Part shown: positions 1 through 5,904 of the stretch, piece by piece
Layout: every line of letters begins with the position of its first letter
Position numbering within the stretch: position 1 is the stretch's first letter
Source: Mycobacteriaceae bacterium
GTDB lineage: Bacteria; Actinomycetota; Actinomycetes; Mycobacteriales; Mycobacteriaceae
Assembly: GCA_019242135.1 (NCBI GenBank)
Contig: JAFAWC010000494.1
Coordinates: forward strand, 1-6,658
Length of the DNA stretch: 6,658 nucleotides
Reading direction: 5' to 3'
Notes under the pieces: model-generated
The model's database searches: none
What the model saw: the letters and a program-made list of their open reading frames with translations, nothing else
Told to the model about the DNA's origin: nothing
Translations under genes and position numbers: made by a program

Positions 1-410
1 CGCACCGCCTGCCGGATTGTCACCGCCGCCAGCCCCCGGGGTGCATCGATCCGCAGGTGTTCGGTGACCTGTGTGCCGTCGTCGGTCTCGTCGAACGAGA
101 CCACGCCGTGAAGTCGCACCATCGGGAACTGACGGGCCTGCGTGCGCACCTCACCGTCCTTCGGGACACGCAGTCGCGCCGTATAGGTCGTTCGTAACCG
201 TAACAGGCCCAGTGAGATTCGATCGGTGACCCGGAAGGTCTGCACGTAGCCCTCGGCGGTGCCGGTGCATTCGACCGTGCGGACGCAGACGACCAGCGGA
301 TGGACGAGCCGGATGTTGTTCAGGTCGACGTAGAACCCGCGTACGCGACGGGGCGGCGCAGAAACGACCTCGGTCAGTGTCGTCTCAGCGCTGCGGATCC
401 ACCAACTCAT
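1..410 (-). CDS. SRPBCC / START-like (polyketide cyclase/dehydrase type) protein, C-terminus cut by window edge
   Basis: An open frame runs without a stop from ATG at 410 to the left edge (136 full codons). The N-terminus (SWWIRSAETTLTEVV) leads into APPRRVRGFYVDLNNIRLVHP at about residues 18-38, resembling the start of SRPBCC proteins: a beta strand, then a helix carrying 'FYVDLxNxxxxHP'. Alternating beta-type segments follow: YVQTFRVTDRI (55-65), RLRTTYTARLRVP (71-83), HGVVSFDETDDGTQVTEHLRI (101-121). The fold is known to form a hydrophobic pocket for lipids, polyketides or other small ligands; the ligand here is unknown. No signal peptide or membrane segment is seen, so it is probably cytoplasmic. 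The ATG overlaps the ATPase stop by 4 bases (ATGA, 410-407), placing it last among the operon genes seen here. The upstream Shine-Dalgarno is poor, consistent with translational coupling. Leu70 and Leu72 use the rare TTA codon. Family assignment is fairly sure; function is not. Confidence 0.8.
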   Translation of the reverse strand, partial: MSWWIRSAETTLTEVVSAPPRRVRGFYVDLNNIRLVHPLVVCVRTVECTGTAEGYVQTFRVTDRISLGLLRLRTTYTARLRVPKDGEVRTQARQFPMVRLHGVVSFDETDDGTQVTEHLRIDAPRGLAAVTIRQAV

Positions 411-2023
411 GACCGGCACCCCGGCCGCGCCGGCGGCACCGCCTGGAGCAGCGCGCGGGTGTAGTCATGCTGTGGGGCCGTGAAAAGCTCAGCAGCAGAG
501 CGGTATTCCATCGCCTCGCCGGCCCGCATGACCAGCACGTCGTGGCTCATCTGCCGCACGACGGCGAGGTCATGCGCGATGAACAGGTAAGCGAGTCCTA
601 GATCGCGCTGCAGCCCGAGCAGTAGATCGAGCACCCGCGCCTGAACCGAAACATCGAGCGACGCGGTCGATTCGTCGAGAATCAACAGCTCCGGCTCGAC
701 GGCGAGCGCTCGGGCGATGCTGACCCGTTGGCGCTGACCTCCGGACAGCTCGTGCGGATATCGCGACGCGAAGCTCCTCGGCAGTCCGACGAGCTCGAGC
801 AGCTCGGCCACCCGTTGCTCTCGCGCTCGGCGGCCCGTCGCGAGCCGGTGCACGGCGAGGGGTTCACCGATGGCCACGCCGACCCTGCTGCGCGGATCCA
901 GCGACGCGAACGGGTCCTGCAAGACCAGGCTGATGCGTTTACGCAACGCCTTGAGGTCGCGTCCGCGCACGCCGAACAGCTCGGTGCCGTCCAGCGCCGC
1001 GGATCCCGTGTCGGGCCGGACCAAGCCGGTCAGCGCGCCGGCCACCGTCGACTTGCCCGAACCGGATTCGCCCACCAGTCCCAGCGTGGTTGCGCGCCGA
1101 ATCTGAAACGAGAGGTTCTTGACCGCGTGGATAACCGACGTTCCGATCGGTGTCGTTACCCCGAACCGCACGTCGAGTCCGTCGACGCGCAACTGGATCG
1201 GAGCATCGTCGGGTGCCGGTGGCGCAGCGCCGGCATCGATCAGCGGTCGTGCGTCCAACAGCTGGCGGGTGTACGGCTGGCTCGGCCGGTCGAACACGTC
1301 GATGACCGGGGCTTGCTCGACTGCCTCGCCGTCGTGCAGCACGGTCACCTCGTCGGCCACCTGGCCGATCACGCCGAGGTCATGGCTGATCCATACCACC
1401 GCGGTGCCCAGCCGCTGCTGCAGATCGCGCACCAGAGCGATGATCTGGGCCTGTGTCGTCACGTCCAGTGATGTGGTGGGCTCGTCGGCGATCAACAGTC
1501 CGGGGTCGCACGACAGTGCGATCGCGATCATCACCCGCTGCCGCTGCCCTCCGGAGAGTTGATGGGGATAGCTTGACAGGCGCAGGTGCGGGTCGGGCAG
1601 ACCCACCGCCTCCAGCAGCTCCGCCGCCCGAGTGCGCGCCTGCCGTCGGCTCATCCGCCGGTGGGTCTTGAGTGATTCGGTGATCTGGCGACCCACCGTC
1701 AGCAGCGGATTGAGCGACGTCCCGGGGTCCTGGAACACGAACCCGATCCGGTCACCGTGCAGGCGACGCAGCGTGCGCGCGGTCGCACCGACCAATTCAA
1801 TGGGCGCCCGATCCGCCGCGAGCACACTCGAGCCGGAAACCACCGCCCCGGGCGCGTCCAGCAGACCGGTCGCGGCCAGCGCGGTCATCGACTTGCCGGA
1901 CCCGGATTCGCCGACGATCCCGACGGTCTGCTCGCGAGCGACGTCGAATGAGATTGCGCGCACGATGTGATGTCGGCCGATTCCCACGCGCAGACTTCGA
2001 ACGGTGAGGACGGCCCCGGTCAT
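407..2023 (-). CDS. Peptide-type ABC importer ATPase, two fused nucleotide-binding domains (DppD-DppF-like)
   Basis: This 538-residue protein should drive import through the two permeases encoded upstream by ATP hydrolysis at the inner membrane face. Domain 1 has Walker A GESGSGKS (38-45), Q-loop Gln98 (FQDP), signature LSGGQRQR (156-163), Walker B LLIADEP (176-182) with catalytic Glu181, D-loop SLD (185-187) and H-loop His214. Domain 2 repeats the set: GESGSGKST (318-326), Gln369, LSGGQRQR (426-433), LLILDES (446-452) with Glu451, SLD (455-457) and His484. Each half ends in the oligopeptide/dipeptide C-terminal motif: QPYTRQLL (249-256) and HDYTRALL (519-526). Both ATP sites look competent. 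Peptide importers in E. coli use separate DppD and DppF; mycobacterial Dpp and Opp systems are known to fuse them. The ATG at 2023 overlaps the permease stop (ATGA) and has GAGG at 2035-2032, 8 bases upstream. It in turn overlaps the SRPBCC gene by 4 bases. Confidence 0.95.
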   Translation of the reverse strand: MTGAVLTVRSLRVGIGRHHIVRAISFDVAREQTVGIVGESGSGKSMTALAATGLLDAPGAVVSGSSVLAADRAPIELVGATARTLRRLHGDRIGFVFQDPGTSLNPLLTVGRQITESLKTHRRMSRRQARTRAAELLEAVGLPDPHLRLSSYPHQLSGGQRQRVMIAIALSCDPGLLIADEPTTSLDVTTQAQIIALVRDLQQRLGTAVVWISHDLGVIGQVADEVTVLHDGEAVEQAPVIDVFDRPSQPYTRQLLDARPLIDAGAAPPAPDDAPIQLRVDGLDVRFGVTTPIGTSVIHAVKNLSFQIRRATTLGLVGESGSGKSTVAGALTGLVRPDTGSAALDGTELFGVRGRDLKALRKRISLVLQDPFASLDPRSRVGVAIGEPLAVHRLATGRRAREQRVAELLELVGLPRSFASRYPHELSGGQRQRVSIARALAVEPELLILDESTASLDVSVQARVLDLLLGLQRDLGLAYLFIAHDLAVVRQMSHDVLVMRAGEAMEYRSAAELFTAPQHDYTRALLQAVPPARPGCRS

Positions 2024-2838
2024 CGGGTTCGCCTCGCTTCGATCACGCTGCGCTGCTTGGGATCCAGCAGGTCACGCAGGCCGTCACCGAACAGGTTGAA
2101 CGTCAGTGCCGTCACAAAGATCGCGGCGCCGGGGAACACGCTCATCCACCACGCCCGGTGCACGAAGCCTTGTGCGTCGAAAAGCATTCGGCCCCAGGAT
2201 GGGGCCGGCGGCTGGATCCCCAGTCCCAGGAACGACAACGCCGCCTCCGACAGGATCGCGAAGGCCAGCGACAGCGATGTCTGCACGATCACCGGTCCGG
2301 CGATGTTGGGCAGAATGTGCCTGGCCAGGATGTAGACGTGCCCGGTACCCAGGGTGCGTGACACCGACACGAAAGGCTCGGTGCGCACCGACAATGTGCT
2401 TCCCCGCACCACCCGGGCGAAGATCGGGGTGTAGACGATGCCGATCGCGAGGACCGTCGTCGTCGTTCCGGGCGCCAGCACGGCGACGATCGCCAGTGCG
2501 AGCAGCAGCACTGGGAACGCGAACATCACGTCGACGCCACGCATCAGCACGGTGTCGGTCCAGCCGCCCAGGTAGCCGGAGAGCAGACCCACGATGACGC
2601 CGACCACGAACGCGAATCCGACTGCGGCCAGGGCGATTTCCAGTGACGACTGCGTTGCGACCACGACGCGGGACAAGATGTCGCGGCCGAGCTCGTCGGT
2701 CCCGAACCAATGCGCCCCGCTGGGTGATTGCAGCGCGCTGGCCACGTCGACCTTGTTCACGCCGTACGGCGCGATCCACCGCGCGGTGAGCGCGATGACC
2801 CCGATCGCGACCAGGGCGACGGCGCTGAACCGTGTCAT
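2020..2838 (-). CDS. ABC importer inner-membrane permease, DppC/OppC-like
   Basis: The 272-residue product is one half of the membrane channel of the importer. Typical DppC/OppC marks are visible: an N-terminal membrane segment (5-20), the family hallmark FGTDELGRDILSRVV (45-59), further hydrophobic segments (about 66-89, 104-123, 128-145, 183-206, 232-250), and the EAA-type cytoplasmic loop around 156-180 (VSVSRTLGTG ... ARHILPN) that docks on the ATPase. SEAALSFLGLGIQPPAPSWG (197-216) and GDGLRDLLDP (251-260) are also classic for the family. Length is normal. The open frame could run up to 2994, but that 52-residue extension is arginine-rich and lies inside the preceding permease gene. ATG at 2838 overlaps its stop in an ATGA junction, and the protein then starts as the family does. 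GAGG at 2853-2850 is 11 bases upstream, a weak ribosome site. Substrate cannot be inferred from this subunit. Confidence 0.93.
   Translation of the reverse strand: MTRFSAVALVAIGVIALTARWIAPYGVNKVDVASALQSPSGAHWFGTDELGRDILSRVVVATQSSLEIALAAVGFAFVVGVIVGLLSGYLGGWTDTVLMRGVDVMFAFPVLLLALAIVAVLAPGTTTTVLAIGIVYTPIFARVVRGSTLSVRTEPFVSVSRTLGTGHVYILARHILPNIAGPVIVQTSLSLAFAILSEAALSFLGLGIQPPAPSWGRMLFDAQGFVHRAWWMSVFPGAAIFVTALTFNLFGDGLRDLLDPKQRSVIEARRTR
2032..2037 (-). promoter_or_regulatory. Ribosome binding site of the fused ATPase gene
   Basis: On the minus strand GCGAGG (GAGG at 2035-2032) is 8 bases before ATG at 2023, the best-spaced Shine-Dalgarno at the operon's internal junctions apart from the one before the TTG start. 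It lies inside the end of the DppC-like gene. Confidence 0.55.
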
Positions 2839-3818
2839 GACAGCCGTATCCTCGGGTCGACGACCGCATAGAGCACGTCCACGAGCAAATTGATCAGCAG
2901 AAACATCGTCGCGATCAACAGCACCGCGCCCTGAATGACGGGGTAGTCGCGGGTGGCCACGGCCGTGTAGACGAGCCGGCCGAGCCCCGGCCATGCGAAG
3001 ACGACCTCGACGACGATGACACCCCCGAGGATTGTCGCGAGCTGAATCCCGGTGACGGTCAACACCGGAACGAGCGCGTTGCGCAGGATATGGCGAAACG
3101 TCACCACGGTCGGCGGCAGGCCTTTTGACTTCGCGGTGCGGACGTAGGCCATGGACGCGACCTCGAGCACCGCTGAGCGCACGTACCGCGTCATGATCGC
3201 CGCCGCGACGATGCCGACCGTCATGCCGGGCAGGATGACGTGGCGCAACCAGCCGGCCGGATGGGTCGTCAACGGCTGATACCCCGAGGTCGGAAGCCAG
3301 CCGAGCGTGGCGGCGAACAGTCCGATCAGCAGGATGCCGATCCAGAAGTCGGGCACCGAGACACCGAACTGGCTGCAGACACGCACGATCGCGTCAGACA
3401 GCCGGCCTTCGTGCAGGGCCGCCCAGATGCCCGCGGGAATGGCGATGACCAGCGCGATGAGGATGCCGACGACGGCCAGCGAAACGGTGGCGGGCAGTCG
3501 GTTCAGCAGCGTCACTGTCACCGGATCGCCGTTGCGGAAACTCACCCCGAGATCACCGGTCAGAGCCGAACCGGCGTAGGAGAAGAACTGTTGAATGAGC
3601 GGACGGTCGAGCCCGCTGGCCGAGCGCAGTGCCGCGTATGCCTCGGGTGTGTAGCGGGTGCCGAGGGCAATCCGCACCGGGTCGCCCGGCACCAGGTGCA
3701 CGAGGCCGAACACGACGACAAGAACTCCGAACAGCACGACGAGGGAGTGGATGAGTCGGCGCGCCAGGAACCGCGCGATCGGGTAGGCCCTCCGCAATTT
3801 CTTCGTGATAACCGTCAA
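2835..3818 (-). CDS. ABC importer inner-membrane permease, DppB/OppB-like, TTG start
   Basis: The 327-residue product is the other half of the channel, pairing with the DppC-like permease. Membrane segment 1 (about 22-42) is followed by the hallmark LVHLVPGDPVRIALG (39-53). An extracytoplasmic stretch ends near GDLGVSFRNGDPV (88-100), and more membrane segments follow (about 110-135, 157-174, 195-210, 252-275, 294-320). The EAA-type loop lies at about 224-250 (AYVRTAKSKGLPP ... HILRNALVP). EVVFAWPGLGRL (271-282), RDYPVIQGAVL (290-300) and the C-terminal DPRIRL are diagnostic for the DppB family. The open frame extends to 3890, but those extra residues read through the lipoprotein's C-terminal coding region. 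TTG at 3818 overlaps the lipoprotein stop (TTGA, 3818-3815) and has GAGG 5 bases upstream, so it is preferred; TTG at 3797 is a less likely alternative. The gene ends in ATGA with the next permease. Confidence 0.93.
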   Translation of the reverse strand: MTVITKKLRRAYPIARFLARRLIHSLVVLFGVLVVVFGLVHLVPGDPVRIALGTRYTPEAYAALRSASGLDRPLIQQFFSYAGSALTGDLGVSFRNGDPVTVTLLNRLPATVSLAVVGILIALVIAIPAGIWAALHEGRLSDAIVRVCSQFGVSVPDFWIGILLIGLFAATLGWLPTSGYQPLTTHPAGWLRHVILPGMTVGIVAAAIMTRYVRSAVLEVASMAYVRTAKSKGLPPTVVTFRHILRNALVPVLTVTGIQLATILGGVIVVEVVFAWPGLGRLVYTAVATRDYPVIQGAVLLIATMFLLINLLVDVLYAVVDPRIRLS

Positions 3819-5341
3819 TTCAGCCTCGCGGTACGGAACCTGATTGCCCTGTCCTGTCGCACTTGGTATCCCGACAGTCGCGGGGTCCACGCCTGGATCG
3901 CCGAGGGGTTGTAGAGGTAGATGTAGCTGACCTGATCGGCGATGATCGTGGCGGCTCTGGCGTAGATGTCTTTGCGTGCATCCTGGTTGGTCTCGGTGCG
4001 GCCCGCGTCGAGCAGCTTGTCGACTTCGGGGTTGGAGAACTTCTGCGCGTTGCTCTTGCCGCCGGTGTGATGCTGCGTGTAGTAGAAGTCGTCGGGGTCG
4101 ATGTTGCCCAGCCAGCCCATCATCAGCATGTCGAACTTGCCGTTGTTTTGTTCGTCGAGCCAGGACGCGAAGTCGACGGTGCGGATCTTGACGTCGATGC
4201 CGAGTGTTTTGAGGTTGTCGGCGATGATCTGGGCAGCGGTGACGGTCTGGGGGTACTCGCTGGTGACGAGCATGTCGAGGGTGCTGACTTTCGCTCCCGT
4301 CGCACCGAGCAGGCCCTTGGCCTCGTCGATGTTAAGGCGGTAGCGGTCGTACGGGGTGTACCAGCGGTTGCCGGTGGGTATTGCGAGCTGGTTGGCGGCG
4401 GCGGTGCCGTAGCTGGTGGCTTGCACGATCGCGCCCCGATCGATCGCATAAGCGATCGCCTGGCGTGCGCGCACATCGTTCCAGGGCTTTCGCGCCTCGT
4501 TCAGCGCCAGATACCAGTAGTCGGTGCTTCCGGTGACGCCCATCCGGATCGAGCTGTCGCTCTTGAGATCGTCGACGCGTTGCGTGGGAACCGCGTCCGT
4601 CCAGTCGACTTCGCCGGCCTGCAAGGCCGAGAGCGCGGTGGACGGTTCGGGAATGAACCGGAACGTCACCCCGGCGATCGCGGGCGGTTCGCCCCAGTAG
4701 TGCGGGTTGGCCTTCAACGTGATCGAGTCACCGCTTTTGGCACTGGCGAAAGAAAACGGACCGGTGCCGACCGGGTGGGTGGCGATCTGCCCGCTCTCGA
4801 CGTTGCGCCGCTGCACGATAGCCATTCCCTTGAAACCGCCGATGTTGGTCAACAGGTTCGGAGTGGGCTGGTTGACGGTGATTTCCACGGTGTTCGCGTC
4901 GGTCGCCGCGACGTTGCGGACCGCGCTGAATCTGTATGCGTTGGCGAGCTTTTCGTCGATGATGCGATGGTAGGAGTAGACCACGTCGTCGGCGCGCAGC
5001 GGGCTGCCGTCATGAAATGTGACACCTTTGCGCAAATGAAACGTCCACGTCAGCTCATCGGCACTGACGCTCCACGACTCGGCGAGCGCGGGCCGCATCT
5101 CGAGGGTGTCGTCGGGCTCGACGAGGGTGTCGAAGACATTCTCGAGCACCTCGAAGGAGAAATACGCGGTCGTCTTCTGCGGGTCGCGCTGGTCGGGTTC
5201 ACCGGCGATCGCCGCGACGAGATATCCGGACCCCTCGTCGCCGAGGTCGACACGTCGGCCGGCTGAACAGGCGCAGAGAGCGAGCGCAACGACCGCGCAC
5301 ATCACTGCCACGGCTGTTCGTGCTCTGATCACCTCCGCCAC
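3815..5341 (-). CDS. Solute-binding lipoprotein of the peptide-type ABC importer (SBP_bac_5 family)
   Basis: The product (508 residues from GTG at 5341) should be a surface-anchored receptor that captures substrate and delivers it to the permeases. Arg6 and Arg8, a hydrophobic stretch (10-22) and lipobox LCAC predict a lipoprotein signal, with Cys25 as the lipidated residue. The family signature follows: RPALAESWSVSADELTWTF at 83-101, LRKGVTFHDGSPLRADDVVY at 103-122. Further marks are PVGTGPFSF (190-198), NPHYWGEPP (212-220), ARQAIAYAIDRGAI (292-305) and GWLGNIDPDDF (409-419). Length fits the family. Relatives bind di- or oligopeptides, nickel chelates, opines or glutathione, so the substrate stays open. 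The frame is closed upstream by TGA at 5377-5375, and GTG at 5341 is the first possible start; GTG at 5332 (codon 4) would also keep the signal peptide. Neither has a usual ribosome site. First gene of the operon, divergent from the secreted-protein gene. Confidence 0.93.
   Translation of the reverse strand: MAEVIRARTAVAVMCAVVALALCACSAGRRVDLGDEGSGYLVAAIAGEPDQRDPQKTTAYFSFEVLENVFDTLVEPDDTLEMRPALAESWSVSADELTWTFHLRKGVTFHDGSPLRADDVVYSYHRIIDEKLANAYRFSAVRNVAATDANTVEITVNQPTPNLLTNIGGFKGMAIVQRRNVESGQIATHPVGTGPFSFASAKSGDSITLKANPHYWGEPPAIAGVTFRFIPEPSTALSALQAGEVDWTDAVPTQRVDDLKSDSSIRMGVTGSTDYWYLALNEARKPWNDVRARQAIAYAIDRGAIVQATSYGTAAANQLAIPTGNRWYTPYDRYRLNIDEAKGLLGATGAKVSTLDMLVTSEYPQTVTAAQIIADNLKTLGIDVKIRTVDFASWLDEQNNGKFDMLMMGWLGNIDPDDFYYTQHHTGGKSNAQKFSNPEVDKLLDAGRTETNQDARKDIYARAATIIADQVSYIYLYNPSAIQAWTPRLSGYQVRQDRAIRFRTARLN
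3824..3830 (-). promoter_or_regulatory. Ribosome binding site supporting the TTG start of the DppB-like permease
   Basis: Reading the minus strand, GCGAGG (GAGG at 3827-3824) sits 5 bases before TTG at 3818. No ATG or GTG in that frame lies as well placed. Together with the TTGA overlap, mirroring the ATGA overlaps at the other operon junctions, it decides the start. The site lies inside the last codons of the lipoprotein gene. Confidence 0.6.
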
Positions 5342-5367
5342 CGTATAAGCCCGTGCATACTTGCGTC
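5342..5367. promoter_or_regulatory. Compact divergent promoter region between importer operon and secreted-protein gene
   Basis: Only 26 bases separate GTG at 5341 (minus) from GTG at 5368 (plus), the likely starts of two divergent genes, so both promoters must overlap each other or extend into coding sequence. For the plus gene, CATACT at 5356-5361 resembles a sigma-A -10 box (A and T at the key second and sixth positions) and would place the transcript start at or near GTG 5368, as in leaderless mycobacterial mRNAs. For the minus gene, TTATAC or TATACG (5348-5342) is only a loose -10 candidate. No convincing -35 box or operator repeat was found. Promoter presence follows from gene layout; the exact boxes are inference. 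Confidence 0.45.
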
Positions 5368-5880
5368 GTGCGCATCACTCGAGTGCTCGTCGCCGCCGCT
5401 CTGGCCACCGGGGTCGCGATGGGAGGGGCTGCTCACGCGACGGCGCGGCCGGTCGAGCCGCCGATGTACGGCATCTACACCTACCACCAGGACGGTGTGC
5501 CGGACGAGACCTGGACGATCTACGCGACGTGCGTGGAGGCAGGCTGCGAGCTGCACGTGTCGAGCGTGGTCTCGCCGAGCCTCGGACCCGACAGCGACTC
5601 CCCGGGGTACGGCGGGGACGCGCGCAAGGTCAACGGACTGTGGACGTGGCTTATCTATAAGGAAAAGGGCGCGACATGCCCCGATGGCAGCAAGGGTCCG
5701 GCGAACTACAGCTACTCCTGGGACCAGTACACTCTCGCCGGCACCGCGACGGTCTTCATTACCGATGCCTGCGGGATGAAGCCGGGCATGACGAAGGCGC
5801 CGTTCACGTTGACCTACAAGGCGCCGCTTCCGGTTCCGATCGTGTTGGACCCGCTGAACCAGATCGAGAACCTGTGGTGA
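5368..5880 (+). CDS. Small secreted protein of unknown function with four cysteines
   Basis: The 170-residue product begins MRITRVLVAAALATGVAMGG, a clear Sec-type signal peptide with likely cleavage after AHA (residue 24) or ATA (26). The mature part of about 145 residues has no membrane segment and four cysteines (55, 60, 104, 135), enough for two disulfides outside the cell. It is rich in aromatic and beta-type stretches: MYGIYTYHQDG, ETWTIYATC, LWTWLIYKEKG, YSYSWDQYTL, KAPFTLTYKAPLPVPI. This resembles, from memory, a family of mycobacterial secreted hypothetical proteins with 'YTY', 'GGDAR..GGLWT', 'CPDG' and 'PFTL' motifs; no activity is known to me. GTG at 5368 is preferred because the signal peptide then starts at Met-Arg and a -10-like box lies 7 bases upstream. 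GTG at 5353 would add five residues (MHTCV) ahead of the Arg. Divergent from the importer and convergent with nfo; no functional tie is shown. Confidence 0.85.
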   Translation: MRITRVLVAAALATGVAMGGAAHATARPVEPPMYGIYTYHQDGVPDETWTIYATCVEAGCELHVSSVVSPSLGPDSDSPGYGGDARKVNGLWTWLIYKEKGATCPDGSKGPANYSYSWDQYTLAGTATVFITDACGMKPGMTKAPFTLTYKAPLPVPIVLDPLNQIENLW

Positions 5881-5882
5881 GG

Positions 5883-5904
5883 CGCGTCGTCGGCTACTGA
5901 CGCG
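5883..5904. terminator. Possible weak bidirectional terminator hairpin between convergent genes
   Basis: CGCGTC at 5883-5888 pairs with GACGCG at 5899-5904 around a 10-base loop, a 6-pair GC-rich stem. It spans the 13-base gap between the stop of the secreted-protein gene (5880) and the stop of nfo (5894). There is no T-tract on either side, though mycobacterial terminators often lack one. In such GC-rich sequence a 6-pair stem may be chance. Confidence 0.22.

Noticed and set aside
728..1471. Plus-strand open frame antisense to the fused ATPase
   Set aside because: Lies over canonical ABC ATPase motifs on the minus strand; its translation shows no recognisable family.
2106..2597. Plus-strand open frame antisense to the DppC-like permease
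   Set aside because: Arg/Ser/Pro-rich translation with no domain; overlaps a permease with clear family motifs.
2839..2994. N-terminal extension of the DppC-like permease
   Set aside because: The extra 52 residues are arginine-rich and lie in the coding region of the preceding permease; the ATGA-overlapping ATG at 2838 gives the normal family start.
3240..3914. Plus-strand open frame antisense to the DppB-like permease
   Set aside because: Highly charged, Arg/Glu/Asp-rich product typical of the strand opposite a membrane protein gene; no motif and no independent start signal.
3863..5266. 467-codon open frame on the plus strand, antisense to the lipoprotein gene
   Set aside because: It is fully covered by the well-supported SBP_bac_5 gene on the other strand. 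Its translation is Val/Gly/Asp/Arg-rich low-complexity sequence with no recognisable motif, typical of antisense frames in high-GC DNA.
5353..5367. Earlier GTG start (5353) for the secreted protein
   Set aside because: It would add MHTCV before a signal peptide that already starts well at Met-Arg-Ile-Thr-Arg, and would overlap the likely -10 box. It remains possible but is less likely.
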